Source of the DNA: CAYSLA01 sp964431685
GTDB lineage: Bacteria; Armatimonadota; UBA5829
DNA: 6,636 nt
Direction of reading: 5' to 3'
Assembly (NCBI GenBank): GCA_964431685.1
Contig: CAYSLA010000183.1
Span: 1 to 6,636 of the forward strand
How positions within the stretch are numbered: the first letter of the stretch is position 1; the number at the start of each line of letters is the position of its first letter. The notes beneath the pieces are model-generated. The model was not told the DNA's origin. It ran no database searches and was given only the letters and a program-made list of their open reading frames with translations. A program made the translations under genes and the position numbers. Below, piece by piece: positions 1 to 6,636 of this stretch.

Positions 1-795
1 ATATTCGGTACTGCAGACTCACGGAATAGTCAGAGAGCCACGGTTGTGTTACTCCAACCGGCCAACAAGGGGCTACAAGGTGTATTTACGACCACACTGC
101 TGCGATGGAATCACTTCGAAAGGGAGAAGGTGTTCCGGAGTCTCAGTTACGCAGAAGTTAGTGGGATTGCGGACGGTGGCCCAATCCCGAAGATGCGGGA
201 TGATCGTCTTGTCGAATTCTATGCGAGGTTGACAGCGGTCGAAAGAACGGTCGGTGACCTGTGCATGACCATACTGTCGGAGACACAGAGAGACGATTCA
301 TCACCGTATTTCCTTATAGTGCCGCGAGCCGTTAGGTACTTCTTGTCGGCTTTCCCCCGAAGGGTGCCGCGAAACAAAGTACTTACACTCATATTCCCAT
401 CGGAGAAAGAAAGAGACCTCGCTATGGTTCTTCTGAACAGCAATGTGCACTATTGGTACTGGATGTCAATAGGTGATGGATTTTGCACTAACAATCGTGT
501 AACTGGCTCGTTCCCGTTGCCCAAAGCCGCGCCGGACGGATATGCCCCGCTAGCGCAGAGGCTGCGAGAGGCAATGGGTGATCCCGAGACGCATCTGCTC
601 TCTACGGACGGAGAGATCGTAGGGTACAATCTCAACAAACACATGGATATACTCATGGACATTGATACCTGGATCGTGCAACAGGCGGCTGCAGATCTGA
701 ATCTCCCCCGCAACGTTTTCGCCGAGCACAAAGCCAGCTCGTTCCTTCGCCCGTTGGACGTTTCGACCGTCAACGGGTATCCGGAGGAATGCTGA
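1..795 (+). CDS. C-terminal part of a probable N6-adenine DNA methyltransferase (Eco57I/PglX-type), 5' partial
   Basis: The frame is open from the first base to the TGA at 793-795, so the gene starts upstream; the GTG at 46 is only an internal codon. The 264 visible residues resemble the target-recognition end of large Eco57I/PglX-type methyltransferases. An early segment has the pattern TTLLRWNHFEREKVFRSLSY (about residues 40-60). Then come YFLIVPRAVRYF (from residue 104), a hydrophobic NSNVHYWYW block (146-154), GDGFCTNNR and FPLP ending at residue 174, and a helical tail with NLNKHMDILMDID (about 210-222). The SAM-binding and NPPY-type catalytic motifs would lie upstream and cannot be checked. 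Family knowledge: such enzymes methylate adenine at N6, and in BREX this modification marks self DNA. Its stop codon directly abuts the next start, so the two are probably co-translated. A type IIG restriction-modification enzyme is an alternative reading, and the specific PglX assignment is inference from the neighbours. Confidence 0.66.
   Translation: MFGTADSRNSQRATVVLLQPANKGLQGVFTTTLLRWNHFEREKVFRSLSYAEVSGIADGGPIPKMRDDRLVEFYARLTAVERTVGDLCMTILSETQRDDSSPYFLIVPRAVRYFLSAFPRRVPRNKVLTLIFPSEKERDLAMVLLNSNVHYWYWMSIGDGFCTNNRVTGSFPLPKAAPDGYAPLAQRLREAMGDPETHLLSTDGEIVGYNLNKHMDILMDIDTWIVQQAAADLNLPRNVFAEHKASSFLRPLDVSTVNGYPEEC
783..787 (+). promoter_or_regulatory. Ribosome binding site for the DUF4007-like gene
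   Basis: A perfect GGAGG lies inside the last codons of the methyltransferase gene, 8 nt before the ATG at 796. The stop and start are directly adjacent (TGAATG), which supports this start and points to translational coupling. Confidence 0.75.
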
Positions 796-1623
796 ATGCC
801 TAGCACAACCGACATTATCCACCTATCAAATGGCTATAGCCTAGATCTGTTTCAGAGCGCGCGGTTGGTAAAATGGCTGCGAGATCACCGAGGCTCCAGA
901 TGGCTCAAGCAAAGTACGGCTGAAGACCTAGGACTGGCTTACGTGATGGTTCGCTATGTCTCCGGTATTACGGCCGCAATGGGACTCATCGATGCTCGCA
1001 GTGGAAGGCTTACCAGGTTAGGAGAGGTGCTATCCGATGTTGACCCGTATCTGTCGGCGCCGTTCGTGCCGTGGATCGTCCACTACAACCTGGCCTCTAA
1101 TCCAAGACACGTTGTATGGCATCGAGTCGTGAATGAACTCGTGTATTCGCAGCGGCGATTCGGACTTGAGGATGCGAAGATGCTTTTCGTTGATCTTCAG
1201 GAAACACACGCGGCGGGAACCGTGATGACGCACGTTGTGAAAGAACTGGCCGCACTGTTGGAAACCTATACGGTTGGTGCGCTGTCCAGACTGTCGTACC
1301 TCGATAGAGAGAACAAGGACTATCGCGCGCCTTCGACGATGCGAGTGCCTCCGCTGGCCTTCGGGTACTCCATCCTAGCATTCGCCTCCCGCTATCGCCA
1401 AGGAGAGACCGCGATCGCAATAGGGGATATCGCAGCTGCGCCATCATCGCCCGGCAGGATATTCCTGATGCGCGAGCCGGATGTTCGCGCCCATCTTGAG
1501 AGGATGCACCGGGACGGTGTAGTTTCCATAGAGAACAAGGGACACCTCGACCAAGTGAGGTTTGCGGATATTCCTGATCCCGCCGACTACCTGCTTGCTC
1601 ACTATGAGGATACGGAGGACTAG
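796..1623 (+). CDS. DUF4007-like protein (possible SspB-related DNA-acting component)
   Basis: This is a 275-aa protein, a typical length for DUF4007. Visible family-like features are an N-terminal helical region with a helix-turn-helix pattern at about residues 38-80 (STAEDLGLAYVMVRYVSGI, then MGLID and RLTRLGEVL). The strongest match to the DUF4007 pattern is at 83-103, DPYLS followed by PWIVHYNLASNP, then a tryptophan/VVNEL segment near 108-115. The C-terminal quarter (about 205-270) looks like a winged helix: SPGRIFLM, a helix, GVVSIENKG, then DQVRF. There is no signal peptide or membrane segment, so it is probably cytoplasmic. As I recall, DUF4007 occurs beside phosphorothioation genes and in SspB, a DNA-nicking component of the Ssp defence system. 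Here it sits between a methyltransferase and BrxF/BrxC-like ATPases, which suggests DNA recognition or nicking in this defence complex. The N-terminal part is divergent, and I cannot identify catalytic residues. Confidence 0.6.
   Translation: MPSTTDIIHLSNGYSLDLFQSARLVKWLRDHRGSRWLKQSTAEDLGLAYVMVRYVSGITAAMGLIDARSGRLTRLGEVLSDVDPYLSAPFVPWIVHYNLASNPRHVVWHRVVNELVYSQRRFGLEDAKMLFVDLQETHAAGTVMTHVVKELAALLETYTVGALSRLSYLDRENKDYRAPSTMRVPPLAFGYSILAFASRYRQGETAIAIGDIAAAPSSPGRIFLMREPDVRAHLERMHRDGVVSIENKGHLDQVRFADIPDPADYLLAHYEDTED
1614..1618 (+). promoter_or_regulatory. Ribosome binding site for the brxF-like gene
   Basis: GGAGG within the end of the DUF4007-like gene, 7 nt before the ATG at 1626. It supports that start and coupling across the 2-nt intergenic gap. 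Confidence 0.75.
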
Positions 1624-1625
1624 AA

Positions 1626-2108
1626 ATGTCACAGATCCCAATTGATCTCCAAGACCTCTTGAGGCGGCAGACGACGGAAAGATACCGTGCAGTGCTCGTC
1701 ACGGGCCTGGCCGATTGCGGCAAGTCCGCATACGCAAAGAGACTTGCGAACGCGCTATCTGCTCGATACCTTGACTTGCTGAGCGTGTTCGTTGACGACG
1801 GCGAGATTTCGGCCAAGATTGACACGTTCAACCTGGAGAGACTGTTGGATATGCTCAAGACCAAGGCTCAAGGTCAGAAGATACTAATCCTGGACAACCC
1901 GGACTTTCTCATCAACACCTGGGACCATCGGACACGCCAGGAGTTCTGCCAACGGTTGGGCAAGATGGATAGCGTTCAGTTTCCGACCGTGCTCTGTGTT
2001 TTCGCACAAGACGATGACGCCTTCGCCGGCGTGAACTACACGCCCACGTCCTACGGCAGTTCGCGCACAGTTCGTTTCCAGGATTTGCAGGCAATCGGAG
2101 GAGAATGA
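1626..2108 (+). CDS. brxF: BrxF-like small P-loop ATPase (BREX type 3)
   Basis: This is a 160-aa single-domain P-loop protein. Walker A is GLADCGKS at residues 27-34, following the hydrophobic strand AVLVT. A Walker B-like strand is KILILDN at 85-91, with D90 as the probable Mg-coordinating acidic residue. A third strand, TVLCVFAQ (121-128), ends where a sensor residue would be expected, and the C-terminus carries NYTPTSYGSS before a final strand. The length, the LDN following a hydrophobic strand, and the position immediately upstream of a BrxC/PglY-like giant ATPase all fit BrxF, which defines type 3 BREX together with BrxC. BrxF is thought to bind and hydrolyse ATP, but its exact role is not known to me; it may help BrxC assemble or switch. 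The stop falls at 2106-2108, 2 nt before the preferred next start and overlapping an alternative one (ATGA). Another small AAA/STAND-type ATPase partner is possible, since the assignment leans partly on context. Confidence 0.6.
   Translation: MSQIPIDLQDLLRRQTTERYRAVLVTGLADCGKSAYAKRLANALSARYLDLLSVFVDDGEISAKIDTFNLERLLDMLKTKAQGQKILILDNPDFLINTWDHRTRQEFCQRLGKMDSVQFPTVLCVFAQDDDAFAGVNYTPTSYGSSRTVRFQDLQAIGGE
2097..2101 (+). promoter_or_regulatory. Ribosome binding site that decides the brxC-like start
   Basis: GGAGG (continuing as GGAGGAG) ends the brxF-like gene. It is 9 nt upstream of the ATG at 2111 but only 3 nt upstream of the ATG at 2105, so 2111 is the better-spaced start. Both starts share one frame and differ by two residues. 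Confidence 0.7.
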
Positions 2109-2110
2109 TT

Positions 2111-5100
2111 ATGGCTAAGATATGCGAAGTGGTAAGACTCAATTCCGGATATGCTTCGGCGGTGAACCTCAAAGAAGAGTTTCTCAATGTCGACAGCAAC
2201 CGCGGAAGAATGGAGCGATACCAGCCGGTGAAGAGTCACCGGGAAGCATTCCTCAAGCTATCGAGATCCATCGAGATAGGACTCGCCAAGGACAGGTGTT
2301 TCCTGCTGACGGGAAACTACGGCACGGGCAAATCGCACCTGATGTTGATGCTGGCGAACTACCTTCACAACACCTCTGACCAACCCGAGACTACTGCCTT
2401 CTTGTCGAACTGGCAAGCGGTCGATGCCGACCCAGTTGATCGGCTCAAAGCTCTGCGGAAGAACAAACGCTGGCTGGTGGCCATCTGCGACTATGGGACG
2501 AACGATGATTTTGAGGAAGTAGTGCTTCGTGCCATTGCGGATGCCTGCGGGCCCGACCGGGAAGATTTCGAAGGCATCCTGGAAACCCACTATCAGGAGG
2601 CAATCCGAAAGCTTGAGACCTGGGAGAAAGAGGAGAACAGCGGCACCGACCGCCTGCACTTCTACTCCAACTTCGTGGACACACTGCAGGAGATCGAGCC
2701 AGACTACACGGTGAACAAACTCCGCGAAGAACTGAAACAACACCGCGCGGCAGCGCTCTCGGCGTTCAAACGGGTCTTCAAAGCACTCTTGCCGACCGAG
2801 GAGTTCACTCCCAGCACCTCTAACCTCGTTGACATCGTCAAGGACTTCACTTCCAGCCAGGCGTTCAAGGAACGATACGAGGGTCTAGCGATACTTTTCG
2901 ACGAGTTCGGCTACGTGCTTGAGAACCGCCGGATATCCCTGAACATCTGGATGGAGTTCGCTGAGTTCTGCAACGGCGGCAACCACAAGGGGCAGCCATG
3001 CATATTCGTGGCGGCCGCGCACAAGTCATTTGTCAACTACGCCAAAGGCTGGGACGACTTTGCCAAAGAGAGTGGCAGAATCAAGGAGGTTCCGCTGACC
3101 GCGGAAGGCATTGAGGATATCATTGGGGCGATGGTTCAGCCTCTTACTGACAGCCCCGCCTGGATATCTGATGTGGCTCCTCGGGAGACTTTGCTGAATG
3201 GGTTCGCGGCCGAATGTCAGAGGCTGGGAATATTCAACTGGTTGGATGCCCCTGCCATTACGGTCAAGATATCCAAGGGGGCGTACCCGATGCATCCCAT
3301 GGCCACGTATTGCCTGCTGGAGCTGGCCAAGGAGATTGGGAGTAACACCAGGACAGCGTTCACGTTCTTCTCCACGGAGGATATCGGTCAAAGCGGGTCG
3401 TTCCCTTGGTTCATAAACAACTACGATGTATTGGACGGGCTGAACCTCCGCCTGTATACCGTCGATCTGCTCACCGACTTTTTCTCCAAGGAGATGTCAA
3501 CCTCGAACAGAGAGCTTCGGGACGAGCTTCGCAAGCAGATATCGAACTACGAGACAAGCCTGAGAGAGTTTCAGAAGCTCGCCAGTCAGGAGTTACTGGG
3601 GGGCGAGGACCGAATCGCCGAGATCAAGAGGGTGATGCGGGCGATGCTTGTGTTGCAGTTGGTGAATGTGCCCTGCAAGCTCGACAACATTGCATTCTCT
3701 CTGTTCTGGACTGCCCCAAGGGACTCGCGAAATCTCGATTCGCTCTTGCGTGAACTGAAGGAGAAGAGAGTTCTGTTTATGAGTCCGATATCCAGGACCT
3801 ATGAGTTCGCATCAGCCGAACGTGTGGATATCGATCAGTTGATCGAAGGTTACAAGTCATCGGAGGAGAACCGACCAGCGGACCTGGCTGCCGAGATGGT
3901 TCAGGTAAGCATCGACAGGGCATGGCCTGACAATGAACCGTTCGTCGCTCCGAGGGCATTCGCGAAACTGCACGATAAAGAATGCACGCTGTTGGCCAAC
4001 GGGCACAACAATGAATGGAACGAAGACAAGCGCGCGATGCGAGTGTTTGCCAGACCGAGTGATCTCCTGACAACTGATTACTTCGTGAAACTGGAGAGGA
4101 AGTGGACAAACAATGATGCCCACGCTGACAACTACGACGCAGTGTGCGTCTACGTGATTTGCGAGAACTCGGAGGATATTGAAAAGGCTCGGTCCGCCGC
4201 AGCAAAGAACCCGTGTGACCGAGTGCTGATAGCGGTGCCCCGCGAACCGCTGCCGGTCACTGACATAATAGTAAATCTGCGCGCGATCAAAGCTATAGAA
4301 GCCTCCTCTAATTACGAAACCTACAGCAATCCGGACAAGGCGCATATCTCCGACCTGATCGGAGACGCTCACAGCGGCTATCAGGGCAAGTATCAAGATC
4401 TGCGCACCACGTATCTGGACGGCCTGAAGGCGGCGTGGCATGGCAAGAGTGGCCGGCTGCTGAGCCAGAAGCCCAATAGCGCGCACCAGGCCCTGGACAT
4501 GGTAATCGACGAGCTTTTCGAGAAGCGAAACCGCGTCAAGCACGACGAGTTCAACAAGTCTCATGTCTACTCGCTCGGCAACCTGGCCAGTATGAAGAAC
4601 AAGACGCAGATCAAGGACGCTGTCGAGGCGCTGCTGGAGACGTATGAAGACCTCAAGATAAACACTAGCTACGGCGATGACAAGGGGCAGATCAAGTACC
4701 TGCACAAACTACTCTTTCGCCACCAGGTGCTCATGCAGACCGGTACGCTGGGCAACAACGTGATCACGTGCCAGATAGAGCATGACGAGAGCAAGTATGC
4801 GCAGTTCTTCCCGGCGCTTGTTGACATGGAAGTGCAAGTAAATGGACTCTTGGGAGAAGACCGCCTGTTCATCGCCGATTTCGTCAGGAAGTACTCACAA
4901 CCGCCCTACGGCCTTGGTGCCACGGCGCTGCTGATGTTCTTTGCGTGCCTACTACGGATGTCCGGCGACCAGATCGTCATAAAGAGAGAACAATTGGCCG
5001 CCGGTCAGGTGATGATGACGGGGTTCGACCAACTGTGGGACCTGCTATCGGGCAAAAGCCCCGGCGCATTCTTGTTCCGACGGCCGATCAGCAAAGAACA

Positions 5101-6274
5101 GCGCAATCTGCTAAATGATTTGCACAGGGTGTTCACCGGCCAGCCCGTTGGTGTTAGTGATGCTCGATCCGTGTACGAGGTCGCAGACGCTATTAGTAAG
5201 TGGTGGGATCTTCAGCCGCAGTTGGCAAAAGTAGTGGCCGTCTACTCGGGTGATGGATGTGGCTCCGTGAAGTCGTTCATCGATCTGATGGCGGTGCGCG
5301 TCAACTTGGACCCCTCGGAGTTCATCTTCCAGAAGATGCAGATTGTGTGCGGAAATTCTGCTGACGACGAGATCGACGAGCAGAGGGTTGATCTGATCGT
5401 TCAATGCATGACGAATGTCAAACAGGCAATTGAAGATGCTCCACGGTCATTCATGAGTGGACTTCTGGACCATATTAGAGCGGTGTTCGGCATAACGGGT
5501 GTCACCTACGATGATTGCCGTACCCGCATCTCCGAATGGTTCAACAAACTGGATGAGAACCAAAGAGACCCGGGCGGCAGTTGGCACACTGCTGAGAGCC
5601 GTGCCCTGATAAAGAATCTGGGAACCATTGTAGATGCGGAAAGCACGATGTTCAGTCTGGTCCCCAAAGACCTTGGTCTTGGAGCAGTGGCCGACTGGAA
5701 TATCGACAAGACGCAGGATTACGTCGCCAAGCTCCGCGAGGGAATCAAGCACATTGAAGAGAATGCGATCAAAGTTGAGTCGCCAGTGATGAGTTGCGTG
5801 ATGCCCGGTCAGGAACTCAAAGGACACGATGGGAAGTGGCAAGTCCAGTACTCAGGCAGTAGTTGCGTGAAAATCGAAGTGCCGAAGGTTGGTATTGCGG
5901 CGCTGCTGACCGATAACGGTGAAGATCCCAGCGCCCACGGAGCACAGGTCCAGACGATAACTGACTCCTACGAATATAGGGTTAGCGGGGGAAACAAGAC
6001 CGTTTGCCTTGTTTCGCGTGACGCCGACGGCAATTTCGGCAAGGTCTGCTCCGTAGAGTTTGTTGACCAGCTTGAGAAGTACGTTGTGAAGCAACCGGAC
6101 CAGCCGCCGCTGCCCGGAACAGACACGCTTATCAGCATTGTTCTTCCGACAGATCCGGCGTCATTGCAGACTACCATCCGCACTCTGGTGGAATCATCAG
6201 TGGGCGAGAAGAAGATTGACCGTCCACAGGCTGTGGCGGTCCTTCGCGAGATAGCGGATCAGTTGGAGGCTTGA
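2111..6274 (+). CDS. brxC: BrxC/PglY-like BREX ATPase (large AAA-type P-loop protein)
   Basis: This is a 1387-aa cytoplasmic protein (residues counted from the ATG at 2111; an ATG at 2105 would add two). Walker A is GNYGTGKS at 68-75, followed by HLMLMLANYL. A long helical insertion precedes Walker B at 259-268 (LAILFDEFGY, D264/E265), followed by FVAAAH at 299-304, a sensor-like strand. The stretch YPMHPMATYCLLELA followed by NTRTAFTFF (about 392-420) matches the hallmark P-hHP...N-RT-F pattern of the PglY/BrxC and DptH/DUF499-like ATPases and may supply the arginine finger. A charged helical, probably coiled-coil region spans about 462-510, and AVPREPLP lies near 708. A predicted beta-rich module sits at about 1228-1318. 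Family knowledge: BrxC/PglY is the core ATPase of BREX, needed with the methyltransferase for modification and phage exclusion. The tight coupling to the brxF-like gene fits type 3 BREX. The length is at the upper end for the family. DptH- or SspC-type phosphorothioation ATPases are the main alternatives. Confidence 0.7.
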   Translation: MAKICEVVRLNSGYASAVNLKEEFLNVDSNRGRMERYQPVKSHREAFLKLSRSIEIGLAKDRCFLLTGNYGTGKSHLMLMLANYLHNTSDQPETTAFLSNWQAVDADPVDRLKALRKNKRWLVAICDYGTNDDFEEVVLRAIADACGPDREDFEGILETHYQEAIRKLETWEKEENSGTDRLHFYSNFVDTLQEIEPDYTVNKLREELKQHRAAALSAFKRVFKALLPTEEFTPSTSNLVDIVKDFTSSQAFKERYEGLAILFDEFGYVLENRRISLNIWMEFAEFCNGGNHKGQPCIFVAAAHKSFVNYAKGWDDFAKESGRIKEVPLTAEGIEDIIGAMVQPLTDSPAWISDVAPRETLLNGFAAECQRLGIFNWLDAPAITVKISKGAYPMHPMATYCLLELAKEIGSNTRTAFTFFSTEDIGQSGSFPWFINNYDVLDGLNLRLYTVDLLTDFFSKEMSTSNRELRDELRKQISNYETSLREFQKLASQELLGGEDRIAEIKRVMRAMLVLQLVNVPCKLDNIAFSLFWTAPRDSRNLDSLLRELKEKRVLFMSPISRTYEFASAERVDIDQLIEGYKSSEENRPADLAAEMVQVSIDRAWPDNEPFVAPRAFAKLHDKECTLLANGHNNEWNEDKRAMRVFARPSDLLTTDYFVKLERKWTNNDAHADNYDAVCVYVICENSEDIEKARSAAAKNPCDRVLIAVPREPLPVTDIIVNLRAIKAIEASSNYETYSNPDKAHISDLIGDAHSGYQGKYQDLRTTYLDGLKAAWHGKSGRLLSQKPNSAHQALDMVIDELFEKRNRVKHDEFNKSHVYSLGNLASMKNKTQIKDAVEALLETYEDLKINTSYGDDKGQIKYLHKLLFRHQVLMQTGTLGNNVITCQIEHDESKYAQFFPALVDMEVQVNGLLGEDRLFIADFVRKYSQPPYGLGATALLMFFACLLRMSGDQIVIKREQLAAGQVMMTGFDQLWDLLSGKSPGAFLFRRPISKEQRNLLNDLHRVFTGQPVGVSDARSVYEVADAISKWWDLQPQLAKVVAVYSGDGCGSVKSFIDLMAVRVNLDPSEFIFQKMQIVCGNSADDEIDEQRVDLIVQCMTNVKQAIEDAPRSFMSGLLDHIRAVFGITGVTYDDCRTRISEWFNKLDENQRDPGGSWHTAESRALIKNLGTIVDAESTMFSLVPKDLGLGAVADWNIDKTQDYVAKLREGIKHIEENAIKVESPVMSCVMPGQELKGHDGKWQVQYSGSSCVKIEVPKVGIAALLTDNGEDPSAHGAQVQTITDSYEYRVSGGNKTVCLVSRDADGNFGKVCSVEFVDQLEKYVVKQPDQPPLPGTDTLISIVLPTDPASLQTTIRTLVESSVGEKKIDRPQAVAVLREIADQLEA

Positions 6275-6388
6275 TCTGAGGAGACTATTCCGGATTACGA
6301 AGGACGCTCGGATGACTGCGGGCACCGGATGCGCCCAGAGCAGATCGAGGGTGCTCCTCAACTCTCTTACTCTCTATTGCCCAAGGTT

Positions 6389-6393
6389 GGAGG
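6389..6393 (+). promoter_or_regulatory. Probable ribosome binding site for the last, partial gene
   Basis: GGAGG located 12 nt before the ATG at 6406, a longer spacer than at the other junctions. A second in-frame ATG at 6418 would be 24 nt away, so 6406 is preferred. Confidence 0.5.
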
Positions 6394-6405
6394 AAGTCGG
6401 AAAAG

Positions 6406-6636
6406 ATGAAGTCAACTATGAGTGGCGCGGAGTGGTCAGATGCGTTCGTGGAAATCAAGGGCCACACTTTCAGTGCACACAACATCGTGGAAGATCTCAA
6501 GAAATGGATATGTGACCAAATTGCCGCGCGTGATGTGATTGATTGGCAGGTGCCGCCGGAGCTGAGCCACATGTGTGATTCGCTTCACGGAGAACTCGAA
6601 GTCATAGATCAGACATCCGAGAGTCTTCGCGAATAC
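6406..6636 (+). CDS. Unrecognised gene, 3' partial (N-terminal 77 residues)
   Basis: The frame is open from the ATG at 6406 to the last base of the window. Upstream, the same frame has a TGA at 6313-6315 and no ATG, GTG or TTG between there and 6406, so the start is 6406 or the in-frame ATG at 6418. The visible residues begin MKSTMSGAEWSDAFVEIKG and continue as an acidic, mostly helical segment (AHNIVEDLKKWICDQIAARD, then ELSHMCDSLHGELEVIDQ). No P-loop, methyltransferase, phosphatase or nuclease motif is present in this stretch, and I recognise no family. In type 3 BREX the gene after brxC usually encodes the methyltransferase PglXI, with the BrxHII helicase and PglZ further on. Here a methyltransferase already lies upstream, so this could be another system component or an accessory gene. 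The same strand and the absence of an obvious terminator suggest it belongs to the operon. Confidence 0.6.
   Translation, partial: MKSTMSGAEWSDAFVEIKGHTFSAHNIVEDLKKWICDQIAARDVIDWQVPPELSHMCDSLHGELEVIDQTSESLREY

Noticed and set aside
46..795. GTG at 46 as the start of the first gene
   Set aside because: The frame is open to the window edge, the residues before it are continuous with the family-like sequence, and there is no ribosome binding site ahead of it.
1097..1864. 255-aa reverse-strand open frame
   Set aside because: It lies antisense across two well-supported genes, is low-complexity and rich in Ser/Arg, has no family-like motif, and is not in an operon context.
3857..4705. 282-aa reverse-strand open frame
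   Set aside because: It is an antisense shadow wholly inside the brxC-like gene, with a Val/Leu/Arg-skewed composition typical of such shadows.
2111..6274. Calling the large ATPase DptH or a DUF499 anti-phage protein
   Set aside because: These families share the P-hHP...N-RT-F pattern, but the adjacent BrxF-like gene and the N-terminal P-loop layout fit BrxC/PglY better. It is kept as an alternative.
6338..6356. Small inverted repeat GAGCA...TGCTC as a terminator
   Set aside because: The stem is only 5 bp with a 9-nt loop and there is no following T-run, so it is likely chance.
6312..6515. 67-aa forward open frame in the gap after the brxC-like gene
   Set aside because: It lacks a good ribosome binding site, has a Cys/Arg-rich composition without domain character, and overlaps the better-supported frame starting at 6406.
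1..6636. CRISPR array, tRNA/rRNA genes, transposase or insertion-sequence ends
   Set aside because: No regularly spaced repeats, no RNA gene signature and no transposase-like protein were seen on either strand; the window is almost fully occupied by plus-strand coding sequence.

Overview
The window is 6.6 kb of densely packed, all plus-strand bacterial coding sequence that looks like the middle of an antiphage defence locus. Its layout is BREX-like (type 3 flavoured) with one unexpected partner. GGAGG ribosome binding sites precede every internal gene and the junctions are 0-2 nt, so the first four genes form one translationally coupled operon. Base composition looks moderate, with ATA, AGA and AGG codons in regular use. 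That argues against a very high-GC actinomycete, but I cannot name the host. I saw no RNA genes, insertion sequences, CRISPR arrays or attachment sites, and no clear promoter or terminator.

Layout: (1) positions 1-795 hold the C-terminal end of a probable Eco57I/PglX-type N6-adenine DNA methyltransferase whose catalytic half lies upstream of the window. (2) 796-1623 encodes a 275-aa protein that I read as a divergent DUF4007 family member, a family otherwise tied to DNA phosphorothioation and Ssp defence loci. (3) 1626-2108 encodes a 160-aa single P-loop ATPase resembling BrxF of type 3 BREX. (4) 2111-6274 encodes a 1387-aa BrxC/PglY-like ATPase with an apparent beta-sandwich extension near its C-terminus. 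(5) After a 131-nt gap, 6406-6636 is the start of an unrecognised gene that runs off the window.

How they may work together (inference): the methyltransferase would mark host DNA. The small and large P-loop ATPases would form the nucleotide-driven core that senses or blocks unmodified phage DNA. The DUF4007 protein, with winged-helix-like segments at both ends, would add DNA recognition or nicking. The combination of methyltransferase, DUF4007, BrxF and BrxC is the most interesting point. It looks like a BREX/phosphorothioation mosaic, or a BREX subtype I do not recognise. The genes that would settle the type (PglZ phosphatase, BrxHII helicase, BrxL, a PAPS-reductase-like sulfur enzyme) are not in view.
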